Shown: positions 8,793-18,303, counted from the stretch's first letter. The stretch is 64,000 nt of DNA from Burkholderiales bacterium (GCA_014860445.1 JACZJT010000017.1:172293-236292), one strand, 5' to 3'. Numbers and translations: made by a program. Notes: a model not told the origin generated them from the sequence alone.

Positions 8793-9083
8793 GTGATCAA
8801 ATTCGGATTCAAGATCAAAACCCGCGGCGGCACGGTTGTCGACAACCTGATTTTTGCCGCACGCGAACGCGCCGAGGCCGAGCGCAAGGTCATGCAGATC
8901 TACCATCACTGCGAAATTCTCGACTGCCACGAGGTGCAGCCTTCGATAAACGAGGAGACCCTCGATCTGGAACACGCGATCGGTCTGATCGGCAAGGAGT
9001 TGGATGCGGAGCCGCCCGCAACAGACCAGCCGGATTACGTGACGAACCCCGCCGCCAGCAGTTCGTCGAACAAAGCCGAATAA
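8793..9083 (+). CDS. Conserved small hypothetical protein (96 aa)
   Basis: The start is taken as the GTG at 8793, which has GAGG nine bases upstream. The resulting protein MIKFGFKIKTRGG... is acidic at its C-terminus (about residues 70-96 are low-complexity, ending in a run of serines). The first 55 residues look like a compact alpha/beta unit with paired cysteines in HHCEILDCHEVQ. I do not recognise a named domain. The last 49 bp overlap the 3' end of the convergent parA-like gene, so the two mRNAs are complementary there. Confidence 0.6.
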   Translation: MIKFGFKIKTRGGTVVDNLIFAARERAEAERKVMQIYHHCEILDCHEVQPSINEETLDLEHAIGLIGKELDAEPPATDQPDYVTNPAASSSSNKAE

Positions 9084-9799
9084 TCCAGCGCCCCGCGGCT
9101 TTCGGGCGCGTGGGTAAACACGTCGAGATTGTGCGCCGGGCTCTCGGCAAGACTGACACTTTCGGCAATGCGCGTCTCGCACATTTCCGCGCCGAAGCGC
9201 TCGCGCAATTTCTGGTCGATGTCCCAGGACATCCGCCGGCGCGCGTCGAATCGCGTGATCACGAAACGGCGCATCGGCGGTTTACCCAGAACGCGTTCCA
9301 GCGCGCGCAAAGTGCGGTCGATCTGCAGGGCACCGTTCACCGCCAGATAGTCGGCGGAAATCGGAATCAGCACCCGGTCGCAGGCAAAAATACCGTTCAG
9401 CGACAAAACACCCAGCAGCGGACAGGCGTCCATCAGAATCGGGCGGTCGGTATTGAGTTTTTCCCTGACGATGCCCGCGTTGAGCCGCTGCAGGGCCCGC
9501 GGCCCTTTGCCGAACTGCGTATCGACTTTCGACAAATCCAAATGGGCCGGAATGATGGACCAGCCCTTGTTGCTGGTGCGGACCAGTTGCCCGAGTTGCT
9601 TCACTTCCTGATAGAACGCGTAGAGGCTGTCGCGGCCCTCGCTCGCGGCAACGCCGCTGAGCGAAGACAAATGCGCTTGCGGATCCAGATCGATTACCAG
9701 GGGTGAACTGCCGCGACGCTCGAGCAGGGCGGCCAAATTCAGCGTCGTGGTGGTCTTACCCACTCCGCCTTTTTGATTGAACACCACGATTCTCGCCAT
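9035..9799 (-). CDS. Orphan ParA-family ATPase
   Basis: The start at 9799 follows AGAGGGGACC, an excellent ribosome-binding site. The 254-residue protein carries the deviant Walker A motif KGGVGKTTTTLNLA (residues 10-16 hold the core), the switch I DLDPQAHLSS and a Walker B-like PILMDACPLLG, where the family usually has D-x-P. ParA/Soj proteins move cargo over the nucleoid by ATP-driven dimerisation. No parB or parS partner is visible, so this is probably an orphan acting on a protein cargo or cluster rather than on chromosome segregation. It is convergent with, and overlaps, the 96-residue protein gene. Confidence 0.85.
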   Translation of the reverse strand: MARIVVFNQKGGVGKTTTTLNLAALLERRGSSPLVIDLDPQAHLSSLSGVAASEGRDSLYAFYQEVKQLGQLVRTSNKGWSIIPAHLDLSKVDTQFGKGPRALQRLNAGIVREKLNTDRPILMDACPLLGVLSLNGIFACDRVLIPISADYLAVNGALQIDRTLRALERVLGKPPMRRFVITRFDARRRMSWDIDQKLRERFGAEMCETRIAESVSLAESPAHNLDVFTHAPESRGALDYSALFDELLAAGFVT

Positions 9800-10025
9800 C
9801 GGTCCCCTCTTCGCTAGCAGTCTGGTGACGGCCACGCATCGACCACGGCAGCTTCCGGTATCACAATATTCTCTCAAAAACAATGTCTTGGCAATGATTT
9901 TTCGCTAATCTTTTGACTTCGGCGTGAAACCCCATAAACGGCTTGGGAAAATTCAGACTCGCGTGCAGTACAATCGCGGCGACCCATCCGCCTCCAATCC
10001 ATCCTTTCATCGCAAGGACCCGTTC

Positions 10026-10883
10026 ATGGATCCCTTTGGCGCACGCCGGCTGCAACTCCGAAATCTCCTCGACAGCGGAACCACAACGCCGGCGCTGGGG
10101 GCGAGCGACGCATTGAGCGCCAGGCTGATCGAAGCTGCGGGCTTTCCCTGCGTCTACATCGGCAGCTACGCCACCGCAGCCAGCCGCTTCGGTCTGCCGG
10201 ACACGGGACTGCTCAGCCTGCCGGACATGGTGGAACAGGCGCGGACCATCGCGGACGCGGTCGGCATCCCGGTGATCGCGGATGCCGAGGGCGGTTTCAA
10301 CGACGCAGCCAATCTGTGGCGCACGGTGCGCGACTTCGAGCGCGCCGGCGTGTGTGCAATCCATATCGAAGACCACGCTTTCGGCAAGCACGCCGACGTG
10401 CCGCAGCGGCTGCACGCCAAGGAAGCGGTTGCGAACCGCATCCGCGCCGCGGTCGATGCACGCACCGACCCGAATTTTCTGATCATCGCGCGCAGCGACG
10501 CTGCCTGGGCGCTGGGCGACCTGGACCAGACCATTTCCCGGCTGAACGCCTACGCCGAAGCCGGTGCGGACATGGTGTTTCCGACGATGCTCCCGCCGCC
10601 GAAACTGAAGGAAATCCGCGCGTCACTGAGCCGGCCGGTGATGGTGGTGGACACACCGGGATACGCCCTGGCCGACGAAGCCGCGGCCGGCGCCGCCATC
10701 GTTCTTTACTACGGGTTTTCGCTATTGGCGCAATACCGCGCGGTACGCGACGCCGCTGAGCGGTTTCGCCAGACTGAAAATGCCGATGCCATCGACGGGC
10801 TGCGCGCCGAGGCGGCAAAATTCGAAGACTTCATCGGCTACGCAGCGTTCGCGGAGCGCTCGCGCAAGTACGGCCCGCACTAG
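10026..10883 (+). CDS. Isocitrate lyase / PEP mutase family enzyme
   Basis: The ATG at 10026 has AAGGA at good spacing and gives 285 residues. The TIM-barrel signature of the PEP mutase/isocitrate lyase superfamily is clear: GASDALSARLIEAAGFPCVYIGSYA, then VIADAEGGFN with metal-binding acids, then CAIHIEDH. The KRCGH loop of true isocitrate lyase and methylisocitrate lyase is replaced by HAFGKHADVPQ. The reaction is therefore probably cleavage of another 2-hydroxy diacid, or oxaloacetate decarboxylation. Many such proteins are annotated as carboxyvinyl-carboxyphosphonate phosphonomutase, a label the sequence does not justify. It stands alone, with an MFS gene convergent behind it. Confidence 0.82.
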   Translation: MDPFGARRLQLRNLLDSGTTTPALGASDALSARLIEAAGFPCVYIGSYATAASRFGLPDTGLLSLPDMVEQARTIADAVGIPVIADAEGGFNDAANLWRTVRDFERAGVCAIHIEDHAFGKHADVPQRLHAKEAVANRIRAAVDARTDPNFLIIARSDAAWALGDLDQTISRLNAYAEAGADMVFPTMLPPPKLKEIRASLSRPVMVVDTPGYALADEAAAGAAIVLYYGFSLLAQYRAVRDAAERFRQTENADAIDGLRAEAAKFEDFIGYAAFAERSRKYGPH

Positions 10884-10971
10884 GGCGAATCATCGCGCGC
10901 GTCCGGCCGTTTGACATCCGGGTCGATCGCCTTAACTGCGCATTCAACCGGCTCGCTCGGACCCCTTCGCG

Positions 10972-12171
10972 TCACCGCTCGAGCCGCCTAAGCGTGAGAC
11001 CAAGCATCACGCCGAGCAGCGCCGCGCTCCCCGTAACAATCAGCGCATCGCGCCACAGCCCGCTCGCGGCAACCAGCATGGCAATCAGCGGCGGACCCGC
11101 AAACGTGCCGAGGTTGCCGAACTGATTGAACAGGCCCTGCAGCGTGCCGATCTGCTTCGGCGTGCGCGCAAGGCTGGCCGAAGCGGACAACACCGAGGCC
11201 GGGATCACCCCCCCGGTGAATGAAAGCAGCAGGCACAAGCCATAACGGATCAGATCCGGAAGCAGATCGAGAAAGATGCCGACGCCGCATAGGCCGGTAA
11301 TCAGGCTGGCGCAAGCGATCAAACTTCCGCGGCGGAAATTGCGTTGCAGCAGGCTGCCACCGAGCAGATTGCCCGGCACGTTGACCAACACCATCAAGCA
11401 GGACAGCAGCGATACCGCCAAGGGTGAGAGCGCGCGCTGCTCCTGGAGGAAGGTGGGCATCCAGATGATCAGGGCGAAATGTTGAACGGTCCAGGTGCTC
11501 ATGGCCAGAGCCAGCAGCCAGGGCTTGAGTTGCACCAACACGGCTTTTGCCGCGGCGAACGGGTGGGCTTGCGCTTCGGCCGACCGGGGCAGGTGGTAGG
11601 CAGGGCGCGAGCGGATAACGGCCAGCAATGCCGTCAGCAATGCCGCCAGGCTCAGCACCCACATTCCACGCCAGCCGCCCATGGGCAGCACCGCCGGCGC
11701 CAACAGCATGGAAAGTCCGACTCCCGCCGGCAGATAGGCGCCCCAGATGCCGAGCGCGAAAGGCCGGTCCAGCGGCGTACTGGCGGAACTGAGCAAGGCC
11801 GGCGCGGAGACCGCGACGGCAACAACACCGGCGCCTTCGGCAAAGCGCGAAATCAACAAGGCCGATTCGTTGCCCGCAACGAGGCCACCCAGTCCGCCCG
11901 CGATTCCTGCGCCCAGGCCGATGATGCACATGCGCAAGGCGCCGATGCGATCGCCCAGCACCCCGAACAGCAAGGCTGTCGTCACCGCCATGGTATTGAT
12001 CATGGACGCCACCCAGCCCGCGGCCACGAGCGAAAGGCCGAATTCGGTGCGCAACTGCGGCATGGCGATCGGCACCTTGCCCACGTTCATGGCTACGGCG
12101 ACCCCGCACAGCACGGCGGCAAACACGGCGCGCCAATCGGTTTCGCTTCGCGTCGGTGCAGTGAATTTCAT
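10972..12171 (-). CDS. MFS transporter, CynX/NimT-like
   Basis: This 399-residue protein has about twelve hydrophobic segments and the MFS loop 2-3 motif GVLGDRIGALRM. Large parts of the 4th-5th helix region are glycine- and alanine-rich. It resembles the CynX/NimT subgroup of the major facilitator superfamily, which carry small anions or drugs. No substrate-specific motif can be pointed out. It is convergent with the PEP-mutase-family gene and is followed on its own strand only by that convergent gene, so it is likely monocistronic. Start ATG at 12171; no clear Shine-Dalgarno is seen. Confidence 0.82.
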   Translation of the reverse strand: MKFTAPTRSETDWRAVFAAVLCGVAVAMNVGKVPIAMPQLRTEFGLSLVAAGWVASMINTMAVTTALLFGVLGDRIGALRMCIIGLGAGIAGGLGGLVAGNESALLISRFAEGAGVVAVAVSAPALLSSASTPLDRPFALGIWGAYLPAGVGLSMLLAPAVLPMGGWRGMWVLSLAALLTALLAVIRSRPAYHLPRSAEAQAHPFAAAKAVLVQLKPWLLALAMSTWTVQHFALIIWMPTFLQEQRALSPLAVSLLSCLMVLVNVPGNLLGGSLLQRNFRRGSLIACASLITGLCGVGIFLDLLPDLIRYGLCLLLSFTGGVIPASVLSASASLARTPKQIGTLQGLFNQFGNLGTFAGPPLIAMLVAASGLWRDALIVTGSAALLGVMLGLTLRRLER

Positions 12172-12234
12172 GGTGCCTGAAGCGAAGCGCCGCAGGGAAA
12201 CGCCGGCTAGACCCTGCGTTCCGGTCGAAAGCCC

Positions 12235-13287
12235 TTATTCAACGCCTATACCCTGCCCCGCGACCATCCGCCCGATACGGCATGCCGCATCGAAACCGTG
12301 CTTCCTGAATTCAGCCAGCACCGCAGCCTCGCAATCTGGCGCACAGGCGACGAGCAAGCCGCCGCTGGTCTGCGGATCGGTAATCAGCGCACGCTGCCAG
12401 TCGGGCATGCTCCGGGGCAGATGCATTTCCTTGCCGTAAGCCGACCAATTGCGCTCGCTCGCGCCAGTGACCGTGCCCTGTTTCGCCCAGTTCATCGCCT
12501 CGTCGATGAACGGCAGGTCGGCGAAGCGCACACTCGCGCCGAGACCGGAGCCACGGCAGATTTCCAGCAAATGCCCGGCGAGGCCGAAGCCGGTGACGTC
12601 GGTCATCGCATGCACGCCGGCGAGTTCGGCCAGCGCCGTGCCCGGGGTATTGAGTTTGGTCGTGGCTGCGATCATCTGCGCGTAGCCCGCGTCCGAAAGT
12701 GCGCCTTTTTTCAGCGCGGCCGAGAGGATGCCGACACCCAAGGGTTTGCCCAGGATCAGCACGTCGTCCTCTTTCGCGCGATCATTGCGCTTGACGCGCT
12801 CCGGATGCACCAGCCCCAGCGCGACCAGGCCGTAAATCGGTTCGAGCACGTCGATCGAGTGCCCGCCGGCTATGGGTATGCCGGCCTCGGCGCACACCGA
12901 CTCTCCGCCGGCGAGGATTTTCTGAATAATCTCCAGTGGTAGTTTGTCCAGCGGCATGCCGACGACGGCCAGCGCCATGAACGGCCGCCCGCCCATGGCA
13001 TAAATGTCGGACAGGGCATTGGTCGCGGCGATGCGTCCGAAATCGTAGGGATCGTCCACGATCGGCGTGAAGAAATCGGTGGTCGCGATCAGCGCCTGCG
13101 TGTCGTTCAAGCGGTACACCGCAGCATCGTCGCTGGACTCGGTGCCCACCAGCAAATCCTTGGGCAGACTGCGGATGGGCGCGGCAGCGAGCAATTCGGT
13201 GAGCACCCCGGGCGCGATCTTGCAGCCGCAACCGCCACCATGGGAAAACTGGGTGAGTCTGAATGGTGCAGCGGCCGGTGCGTTCAT
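12235..13287 (-). CDS. selD: Selenide, water dikinase
   Basis: SelD makes selenophosphate from selenide and ATP, the donor for selenocysteine and for selenouridine in tRNA. The 350-residue protein begins MNAPAAAPFRLTQFSHGGGCGCKIAPG; Cys20 takes the place of the catalytic Cys/Sec and Lys23 follows. The ATP-binding loops TESSDDAAVYRL and TTDFFTPIVDDPYDFG, and the C-terminal TDPQTSGGLLVAC, are intact. The catalytic residue is Cys, not selenocysteine. The open frame runs on upstream, but that extension is antisense to selU and has no family character. It is divergent from selU, with 135 bp between the starts. Confidence 0.95.
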   Translation of the reverse strand: MNAPAAAPFRLTQFSHGGGCGCKIAPGVLTELLAAAPIRSLPKDLLVGTESSDDAAVYRLNDTQALIATTDFFTPIVDDPYDFGRIAATNALSDIYAMGGRPFMALAVVGMPLDKLPLEIIQKILAGGESVCAEAGIPIAGGHSIDVLEPIYGLVALGLVHPERVKRNDRAKEDDVLILGKPLGVGILSAALKKGALSDAGYAQMIAATTKLNTPGTALAELAGVHAMTDVTGFGLAGHLLEICRGSGLGASVRFADLPFIDEAMNWAKQGTVTGASERNWSAYGKEMHLPRSMPDWQRALITDPQTSGGLLVACAPDCEAAVLAEFRKHGFDAACRIGRMVAGQGIGVE

Positions 13288-13422
13288 GGCGACAAGTCTC
13301 GGTTCGAGGTTCGGGTGTGCTTCGGGTTTGGTAGAGGCCGGGTATTTGCGTGTAAACTCGGGGGCTCGTTTCTTGAGCATCGGAGCCACGTTCTGATTCG
13401 GTGCATTCCGTTTGGAAAATCC

Positions 13423-14478
13423 GTGAAATTTCCCAATGTCGTTACCGTAGCACAGCTGGCCGCCTTTGACGAGGTCATCGATGTGCGCTCGCCCTCGGAA
13501 TATGCCGAGGATCATGTGCCGGGCGCGATCAACTGCCCTGTGCTCGACGATGCCGAGCGCGCCGCGATCGGCACGATGTACAAACACGTTTCCGCATTCG
13601 ATGCGAAAAAGCGCGGCGCGGCGCTGGTGGCGAAAAACATTGCGCGCCACATCGAGGAAAAATTCGCCGCGCACGGCAAAAACTGGCGGCCGCTGGTGTA
13701 CTGCTGGCGCGGCGGCAAACGCAGCGGCGCCATGGCACACATCCTGTCGGAAATCGGCTGGCATGCAGCGCAACTCGATGGCGGCTATCGTGCCTACCGG
13801 CGCGAAATTCTGGCGCAACTGGCCGAATTGCCGCGGAGCTTGCAATATCGCGTGGTATGCGGCGCCACCGGCAGCGCCAAGAGCCGCCTGCTGCAGGCAC
13901 TGGCCGCGGCGGGCGCCCAGGTGCTCGACCTCGAGGAAATCGCCTGCCACCGCGGCTCGGTACTGGGGGATATTCCGGAACACGCGCAGCCGGCACAGAA
14001 AATGTTCGACAGCCGGGTGTGGGATAGGCTGCGCAAGTTCGACCCAATGCAGCCCGTGTACGTGGAAGCCGAAAGCAAGAAGATCGGACAGCTGCAGGTT
14101 CCGGATGCCCTGCTTGCATCCATGCGCGAAAGCCCCTGCGTGCTGATCGAGGCGCCACTGGACGAACGCGTCGCGTTTCTCGTCGACGAATACATACACT
14201 TCCTCGGCAAACCCAGCGAGTTGAAAACCAAGCTCGGCTGCCTCGTGGGCCTGCAAAGCAAGGAGACGATCGAGCGTTGGACCGAGCAGATCGAGAACCA
14301 GCGCTGGCACGAGCTGGTTGCCGACCTGCTCGCCAATCACTACGATCCGGCCTACCTCCGCGCGACGAAAAAGAACTTTGCGCGACTGGCCGATGCGCGG
14401 CTGCTGCGGCCGTCGAAGCTTGATTCCAAATCGCTCAAGCGCCTGGCGACGCAAATGATCGAAGAGGCACAGACATGA
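13423..14478 (+). CDS. selU: tRNA 2-selenouridine synthase
   Basis: SelU (MnmH/YbbB) replaces sulfur with selenium at the wobble 2-thiouridine of tRNAs, using selenophosphate from the divergent selD. The GTG start at 13423 follows TTTGGAAAATCC. The 351-residue protein has an N-terminal rhodanese domain with the catalytic Cys94 in VYCWRGGKRSG. A P-loop-like GATGSAKS follows at residues 147-154, then the DLEEIACHRGSVLG motif of the family. The stop overlaps the crp/fnr-type start by ATGA. Because selA and selB are not in view, selenium use here may be limited to tRNA. Confidence 0.95.
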   Translation: MKFPNVVTVAQLAAFDEVIDVRSPSEYAEDHVPGAINCPVLDDAERAAIGTMYKHVSAFDAKKRGAALVAKNIARHIEEKFAAHGKNWRPLVYCWRGGKRSGAMAHILSEIGWHAAQLDGGYRAYRREILAQLAELPRSLQYRVVCGATGSAKSRLLQALAAAGAQVLDLEEIACHRGSVLGDIPEHAQPAQKMFDSRVWDRLRKFDPMQPVYVEAESKKIGQLQVPDALLASMRESPCVLIEAPLDERVAFLVDEYIHFLGKPSELKTKLGCLVGLQSKETIERWTEQIENQRWHELVADLLANHYDPAYLRATKKNFARLADARLLRPSKLDSKSLKRLATQMIEEAQT

Positions 14479-15140
14479 ACGATCCGGAAATGAAATCCCG
14501 GCTGCTGCAACTGTTCCCGGTATTTCAGAAACTGCCGGCCGCGGCAGTGGAAGAGATCATGCGCGGCGCAGCGACCCGGCAGGCGCCGGCGGGGACAATA
14601 CTGTTCGAAGCCTCGAGTCCCTGCACCGGCTTTCCGATGCTGTTCGATGGCAGCGTGCGCGTGGTCAAGTCCGCACCCAACGGCCGCGAAGTGCAGCTCT
14701 ATCGCATCACGCCGGGTGAAAGTTGCCTGCTCTCCTCAAGCTGCCTGCTCGGCGGAACCGCCTACGCCGCAACCGGCATCGCGGAAACCGATGTAACGCT
14801 GGTCGCGCTGCCGCCCGCCTTGTTCCATCGACTGCTGGCCGAACACAAACCATTTCGCGACTACGTGTTCAGTCTGTTCTCGGAGCGCCTGTCCGACCTC
14901 ATGGCACTGGTCGAAGCCGTCACCTTTCAGAAACTGGATCAGCGGCTGGCGGCGCTGCTGCTGGGCAAGGGGGAACTGGTGCGCAGCACCCACCAGGGGC
15001 TGGCCGACGAACTGGGGAGCGTGCGCGAAATGGTGAGCCGGCTGCTCAGCAACTTCCAGGACCGCGGCTGGGTCGAACTCGGCCGCGAACAGATCCGCAT
15101 TGCCGACGCCGCCGCGCTGCGCAGGCTGGCCCAGCCCTAG
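14475..15140 (+). CDS. Crp/Fnr-family transcriptional regulator
   Basis: This 221-residue regulator has a cyclic-nucleotide-binding-like beta-roll (about residues 15-130) and a C-terminal winged helix whose recognition helix lies in GLADELGSVREMVSRLLSNFQDRGWVEL. Cysteines occur at CTGF, ESCLL and SSCLL, but not in the N-terminal arrangement of the FNR 4Fe-4S cluster. The signal is therefore more likely a small molecule, redox or haem state. Its four-base overlap with selU implies coexpression with selenouridine synthesis, an interesting pairing. Its targets are unknown. Confidence 0.88.
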   Translation: MNDPEMKSRLLQLFPVFQKLPAAAVEEIMRGAATRQAPAGTILFEASSPCTGFPMLFDGSVRVVKSAPNGREVQLYRITPGESCLLSSSCLLGGTAYAATGIAETDVTLVALPPALFHRLLAEHKPFRDYVFSLFSERLSDLMALVEAVTFQKLDQRLAALLLGKGELVRSTHQGLADELGSVREMVSRLLSNFQDRGWVELGREQIRIADAAALRRLAQP

Positions 15141-15279
15141 TCGATCAATAAGCCGTCAACAACCCATTGGGCGCGAAGTGCATCGGTCGGTGAAACGGCG
15201 ATGACGCGCATCGGAGGCGCGAGCCCTAAAGCGCTGGCTTCACGCGCTGGCGGTCCTGAATTCGCGGGCGGTCTTTACT

Positions 15280-16203
15280 TTACAAACTGCCCAGCACCTT
15301 GATGTGCGCGACCACGCCGCGCGCAAGCGCGGACAGGTTGTAACCGCCTTCGAGCACCGAGACGATGCGCCCTTCCGCGTATTTGTCCGCCACCGCCTTG
15401 ATCTGCGTTGTCACCCAGGCGTAATCTGCATCCACCAGCCGCAGCATGGCCATGTCGTCTTCCACATGGGCATCGAAACCCGCCGAGAAAAAAATCATCT
15501 GCGGCTTGAACGCTTCCAGCGCAGGCAGCCACTGCATGCTCACCGCATCGCGAAACGGCTGACTGCCCGCACCTGCGGGCAGCGGCACATTGACCATGTT
15601 GGGCGCGGGTTCATCGGTGCCGCTATACGGATAAAACGGATGCTGGAAGGTGCTCACCATGAGCACGCGCGGGTCATCGCTGAATATGTCCTCGGTCCCG
15701 TTGCCGTGGTGCACGTCGAAATCGACAATCGCTACGCGCTCCAGGCCGTACTGCTCCAGCGCGTGCCTGGCGGCGACGGCGACGTTGTTGAACAGGCAAA
15801 AACCCATGGCGCGGCTGCGCATCGCATGATGACCCGGCGGGCGCACGCTGCAAAAGGCATTTTCCGCCTGCCGGTTCAATACCAGGTCGGTGGCCAGCAC
15901 CGCCGCCCCGGCCGCATGCAGCGCAGCCTCCCAGGTATGCGGATTCATCGCGGTGTCGGGATCCAGATGGACCGTTCCGCTTTCCGGCGAACTGGAGCGG
16001 ATGTGGCTGATGTATTCCATCGGGTGCACCCGCGCCAGGCTGCTTACGCTTGCCTGCGGCGCCTCATGATGGGTCAGATGCTGCCCGATTCCGGATGCAA
16101 TCAGCTGATCGTCGATGGAACTCAGACGCTCCGGACATTCGGGGTGATAGGCGCCCATGTCGTGTTTGCCACATTGCGGATGGGAGATAAACGCGGTGGT
16201 CAT
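15280..16203 (-). CDS. HDAC-like / acetoin utilisation family deacetylase
   Basis: This 307-residue zinc amidohydrolase belongs to the arginase/deacetylase fold. The metal ligands are plain: IVDFDVHHGNGTEDIF supplies Asp and His, and SAGFDAHVEDD supplies the second Asp. The catalytic tandem histidines are in VRPPGHHAMR. Family members in bacteria remove acetyl groups from acetylated polyamines or lysines; without substrate data the exact role is open. It begins at an ATG at 16203 and stands alone, divergent from the MoxR cluster. Confidence 0.9.
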   Translation of the reverse strand: MTTAFISHPQCGKHDMGAYHPECPERLSSIDDQLIASGIGQHLTHHEAPQASVSSLARVHPMEYISHIRSSSPESGTVHLDPDTAMNPHTWEAALHAAGAAVLATDLVLNRQAENAFCSVRPPGHHAMRSRAMGFCLFNNVAVAARHALEQYGLERVAIVDFDVHHGNGTEDIFSDDPRVLMVSTFQHPFYPYSGTDEPAPNMVNVPLPAGAGSQPFRDAVSMQWLPALEAFKPQMIFFSAGFDAHVEDDMAMLRLVDADYAWVTTQIKAVADKYAEGRIVSVLEGGYNLSALARGVVAHIKVLGSL

Positions 16204-16393
16204 CGTTGCCTGCGCTTTGATCGGATTTCCTGAATATTAGCCGAAATCCACGTAAAATGACGTTTGGCCCGAGATTGAACGCGCCACGCCCCTGGTGCTT
16301 TACGCGCCGCCGCCCCCCGCGCACGAGCGCCCGGCACTGCCGAAGACACGATGGAGAACCCGATTGCTGCTACATGCTGAAACGAAATTCGTC

Positions 16394-17314
16394 ATGCGCG
16401 ATACGCCCATACATCGTGTCATCGCCAACGCCGGCAAGATCATCCTGGGAAAGGAAAGGCAGATACGGCTTTCAGTGGCCTGTCTGCTGGCGCGCGGCCA
16501 TCTGTTGATCGAGGACCTGCCCGGCGTGGGCAAGACTACGCTCGCACACACCCTGGCGAAGCTTCTGGGTCTGGGCTTTCAGCGCATCTCGTTCACCAGC
16601 GACCTGCTGCCCGCGGACATCATCGGCGTATCCGTGTTCGACCGCGACAGCGCTTCCTTCAAATTTCATCCGGGGCCGATTTTTTCGCAGCTGATCCTGG
16701 CGGACGAAGTCAATCGCGCCACGCCCAAGGCGCAAAGCGCGCTGCTGGAGGCGATGGAAGAGCATCAAGTCACGGCGGAAGGCGAAACGCACCAGCTGCC
16801 GGAGCCCTTTTTCGTGATTGCCACGCAGAATCCTTCGCACCAGGTCGGCACCTTCCCCCTGCCGGAATCACAGCTCGACCGCTTTCTCATGCGCATCGAG
16901 CTCGGCTATCCGGACCGCGACGCCGAGCGCGCCCTGCTGCAAGGCGCGAACCGGCGCAATTTGGTGGCGACACTCGAACCCTGTCTCGCTCCCGGTGAAC
17001 TGATGGAAATGCAGGCGAACGCGGACCAGGTGCACGCATCGGCGGCCCTGGTCGATTACATTCAGGCGATCATCGAGCATACGCGGCGCGCCCCCGAGTT
17101 CACCAACGGCCTGTCGCCGCGCGCCGCCCTGGGCATGCTGCATGCAGCCAGGGCCTGGGCCATGCTCGAAGGGCGCGACCAGGTGCTGCCCGAAGACGTC
17201 CAGGCGATCCTGCCAGGCGTCGCCGGCCACCGCCTCGCCCCGGCGCATGAAGGCGCGCGCAAGCGCGCTTCGGAGGTCACGGCTGCGCTGATCGAGGCCG
17301 TGCCGATTCCCTGA
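16394..17314 (+). CDS. MoxR-family AAA+ ATPase
   Basis: MoxR ATPases act as chaperones that help assemble or activate large complexes, usually with a VWA/DUF58 partner. The 306-residue protein from ATG 16394 contains Walker A LPGVGKTTLAH (about 42-52), Walker B LILADEVNRATPKAQSALLEAMEE, sensor 1 FFVIATQNP and the arginine finger region LPESQLDRFLMR. The frame is open about 33 codons further upstream, but that part has no conserved character; no strong ribosome-binding site marks the start. It leads a four-gene set, moxR-DUF58-transglutaminase-mltB, with short gaps or overlaps. Confidence 0.9.
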   Translation: MRDTPIHRVIANAGKIILGKERQIRLSVACLLARGHLLIEDLPGVGKTTLAHTLAKLLGLGFQRISFTSDLLPADIIGVSVFDRDSASFKFHPGPIFSQLILADEVNRATPKAQSALLEAMEEHQVTAEGETHQLPEPFFVIATQNPSHQVGTFPLPESQLDRFLMRIELGYPDRDAERALLQGANRRNLVATLEPCLAPGELMEMQANADQVHASAALVDYIQAIIEHTRRAPEFTNGLSPRAALGMLHAARAWAMLEGRDQVLPEDVQAILPGVAGHRLAPAHEGARKRASEVTAALIEAVPIP

Positions 17315-17346
17315 GCGGCCTCAGGCAACCGGAGCGCATAGGCGCG

Positions 17347-18303
17347 ATGTTCCAAAAACTCCTGAACCGCTCGCAGCTTTACCTGGCGTTCTTCGGCCCG
17401 CGCACGCCCGAGCCGGGTACTATTTTCCTGCGGCAGAATCGCGTCTATATCCTGCCCACCCGACCCGGCCTCGCGTTCGGCCTCGCCCTGGGCGTGATGC
17501 TGATCGGCTCGATCAATTACACCCTTTCGCTGGGATACATACTTACTTTCCTGCTTGCGAGCATGGGGCTGGTGGCGATCCTGCACACGTTCCGCAACCT
17601 GGTGCATCTGCACATCAGCGCGGGCCGCGTGGAACCGGTGTTCGCCGGCGAGACCGCATGGTTCGAACTGTTCATCGAAAACCGATCGCGCTACGAGCGC
17701 AGTGCCCTCGTCCTCTGGCATCAGGGCAAGCCGACGCAATGCGATGTCGCGTCGGGGCGCGGCACCACGGTGAGCATACCGATCACGGCCGGGCACCGCG
17801 GCTGGCTTGCGCCGGAACGCATTACCGTCGACACGCGCTTTCCGGTGGGACTGCTGCGCGCCTGGAGCTATATTCGGCCGGACATGCGCTGCCTCGTCTA
17901 TCCCAGGCCCGACGATGGCCGGCTGCCGCTGCCCGAGCCCAGCGGCAACGCGGGCGAAAAACGCGTCGCCGGCGGAGGCAGCGATGATTTCGCGGGCCTG
18001 CGCGCCTATCAGTCCAGCGATTCACCCAGGCATATTCACTGGAAAGCCGCCGCGAGGGAACAGGGGCTGCAAACCAAGGTGTTCAGCGGCCGCGCGGCCG
18101 CGGAATTGTGGCTGGACTGGAACGCACTCCCCGCCGATCTGAACCTCGAGGACAGGCTGTCGCGCATGACGCGCTGGGTGCTTGCAGCCGATCAGGACGG
18201 CCTGCGTTACGGCTTGCGCCTGCCCGGAATGGAAATTGCGCCCGATGCCGGCGAACCACACCGCCTCGCCTGCCTGCGTGAGCTTGCCCTGTATGGCCTC
18301 TGA
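17347..18303 (+). CDS. DUF58 domain protein
   Basis: This 318-residue membrane protein has two N-terminal transmembrane helices (about residues 40-82) followed by a DUF58 domain. The domain contains the diagnostic RAYQSSDSPRHIHWKAAAREQGLQTKVF block near residue 225. DUF58 proteins are thought to bind the MoxR ATPase through a von-Willebrand-like fold. The last 11 bp overlap the start of the transglutaminase gene. Function is not established beyond this constant gene neighbourhood. Confidence 0.87.
   Translation: MFQKLLNRSQLYLAFFGPRTPEPGTIFLRQNRVYILPTRPGLAFGLALGVMLIGSINYTLSLGYILTFLLASMGLVAILHTFRNLVHLHISAGRVEPVFAGETAWFELFIENRSRYERSALVLWHQGKPTQCDVASGRGTTVSIPITAGHRGWLAPERITVDTRFPVGLLRAWSYIRPDMRCLVYPRPDDGRLPLPEPSGNAGEKRVAGGGSDDFAGLRAYQSSDSPRHIHWKAAAREQGLQTKVFSGRAAAELWLDWNALPADLNLEDRLSRMTRWVLAADQDGLRYGLRLPGMEIAPDAGEPHRLACLRELALYGL

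Noticed and set aside
10026..10883. Methylisocitrate lyase (PrpB) assignment
   Set aside because: The KRCGH catalytic loop is missing, and no prpC or acnD lies near despite the PrpF gene 1.3 kb away.
13288..14454. Upstream extension of the selD frame (about 390 codons)
   Set aside because: It lies antisense to selU, and SelD family length and N-terminus fit the ATG at 13287 exactly.
14475..15140. FNR-type 4Fe-4S oxygen sensor
   Set aside because: The N-terminal cysteine spacing of FNR is absent, so only a general Crp/Fnr call is made.
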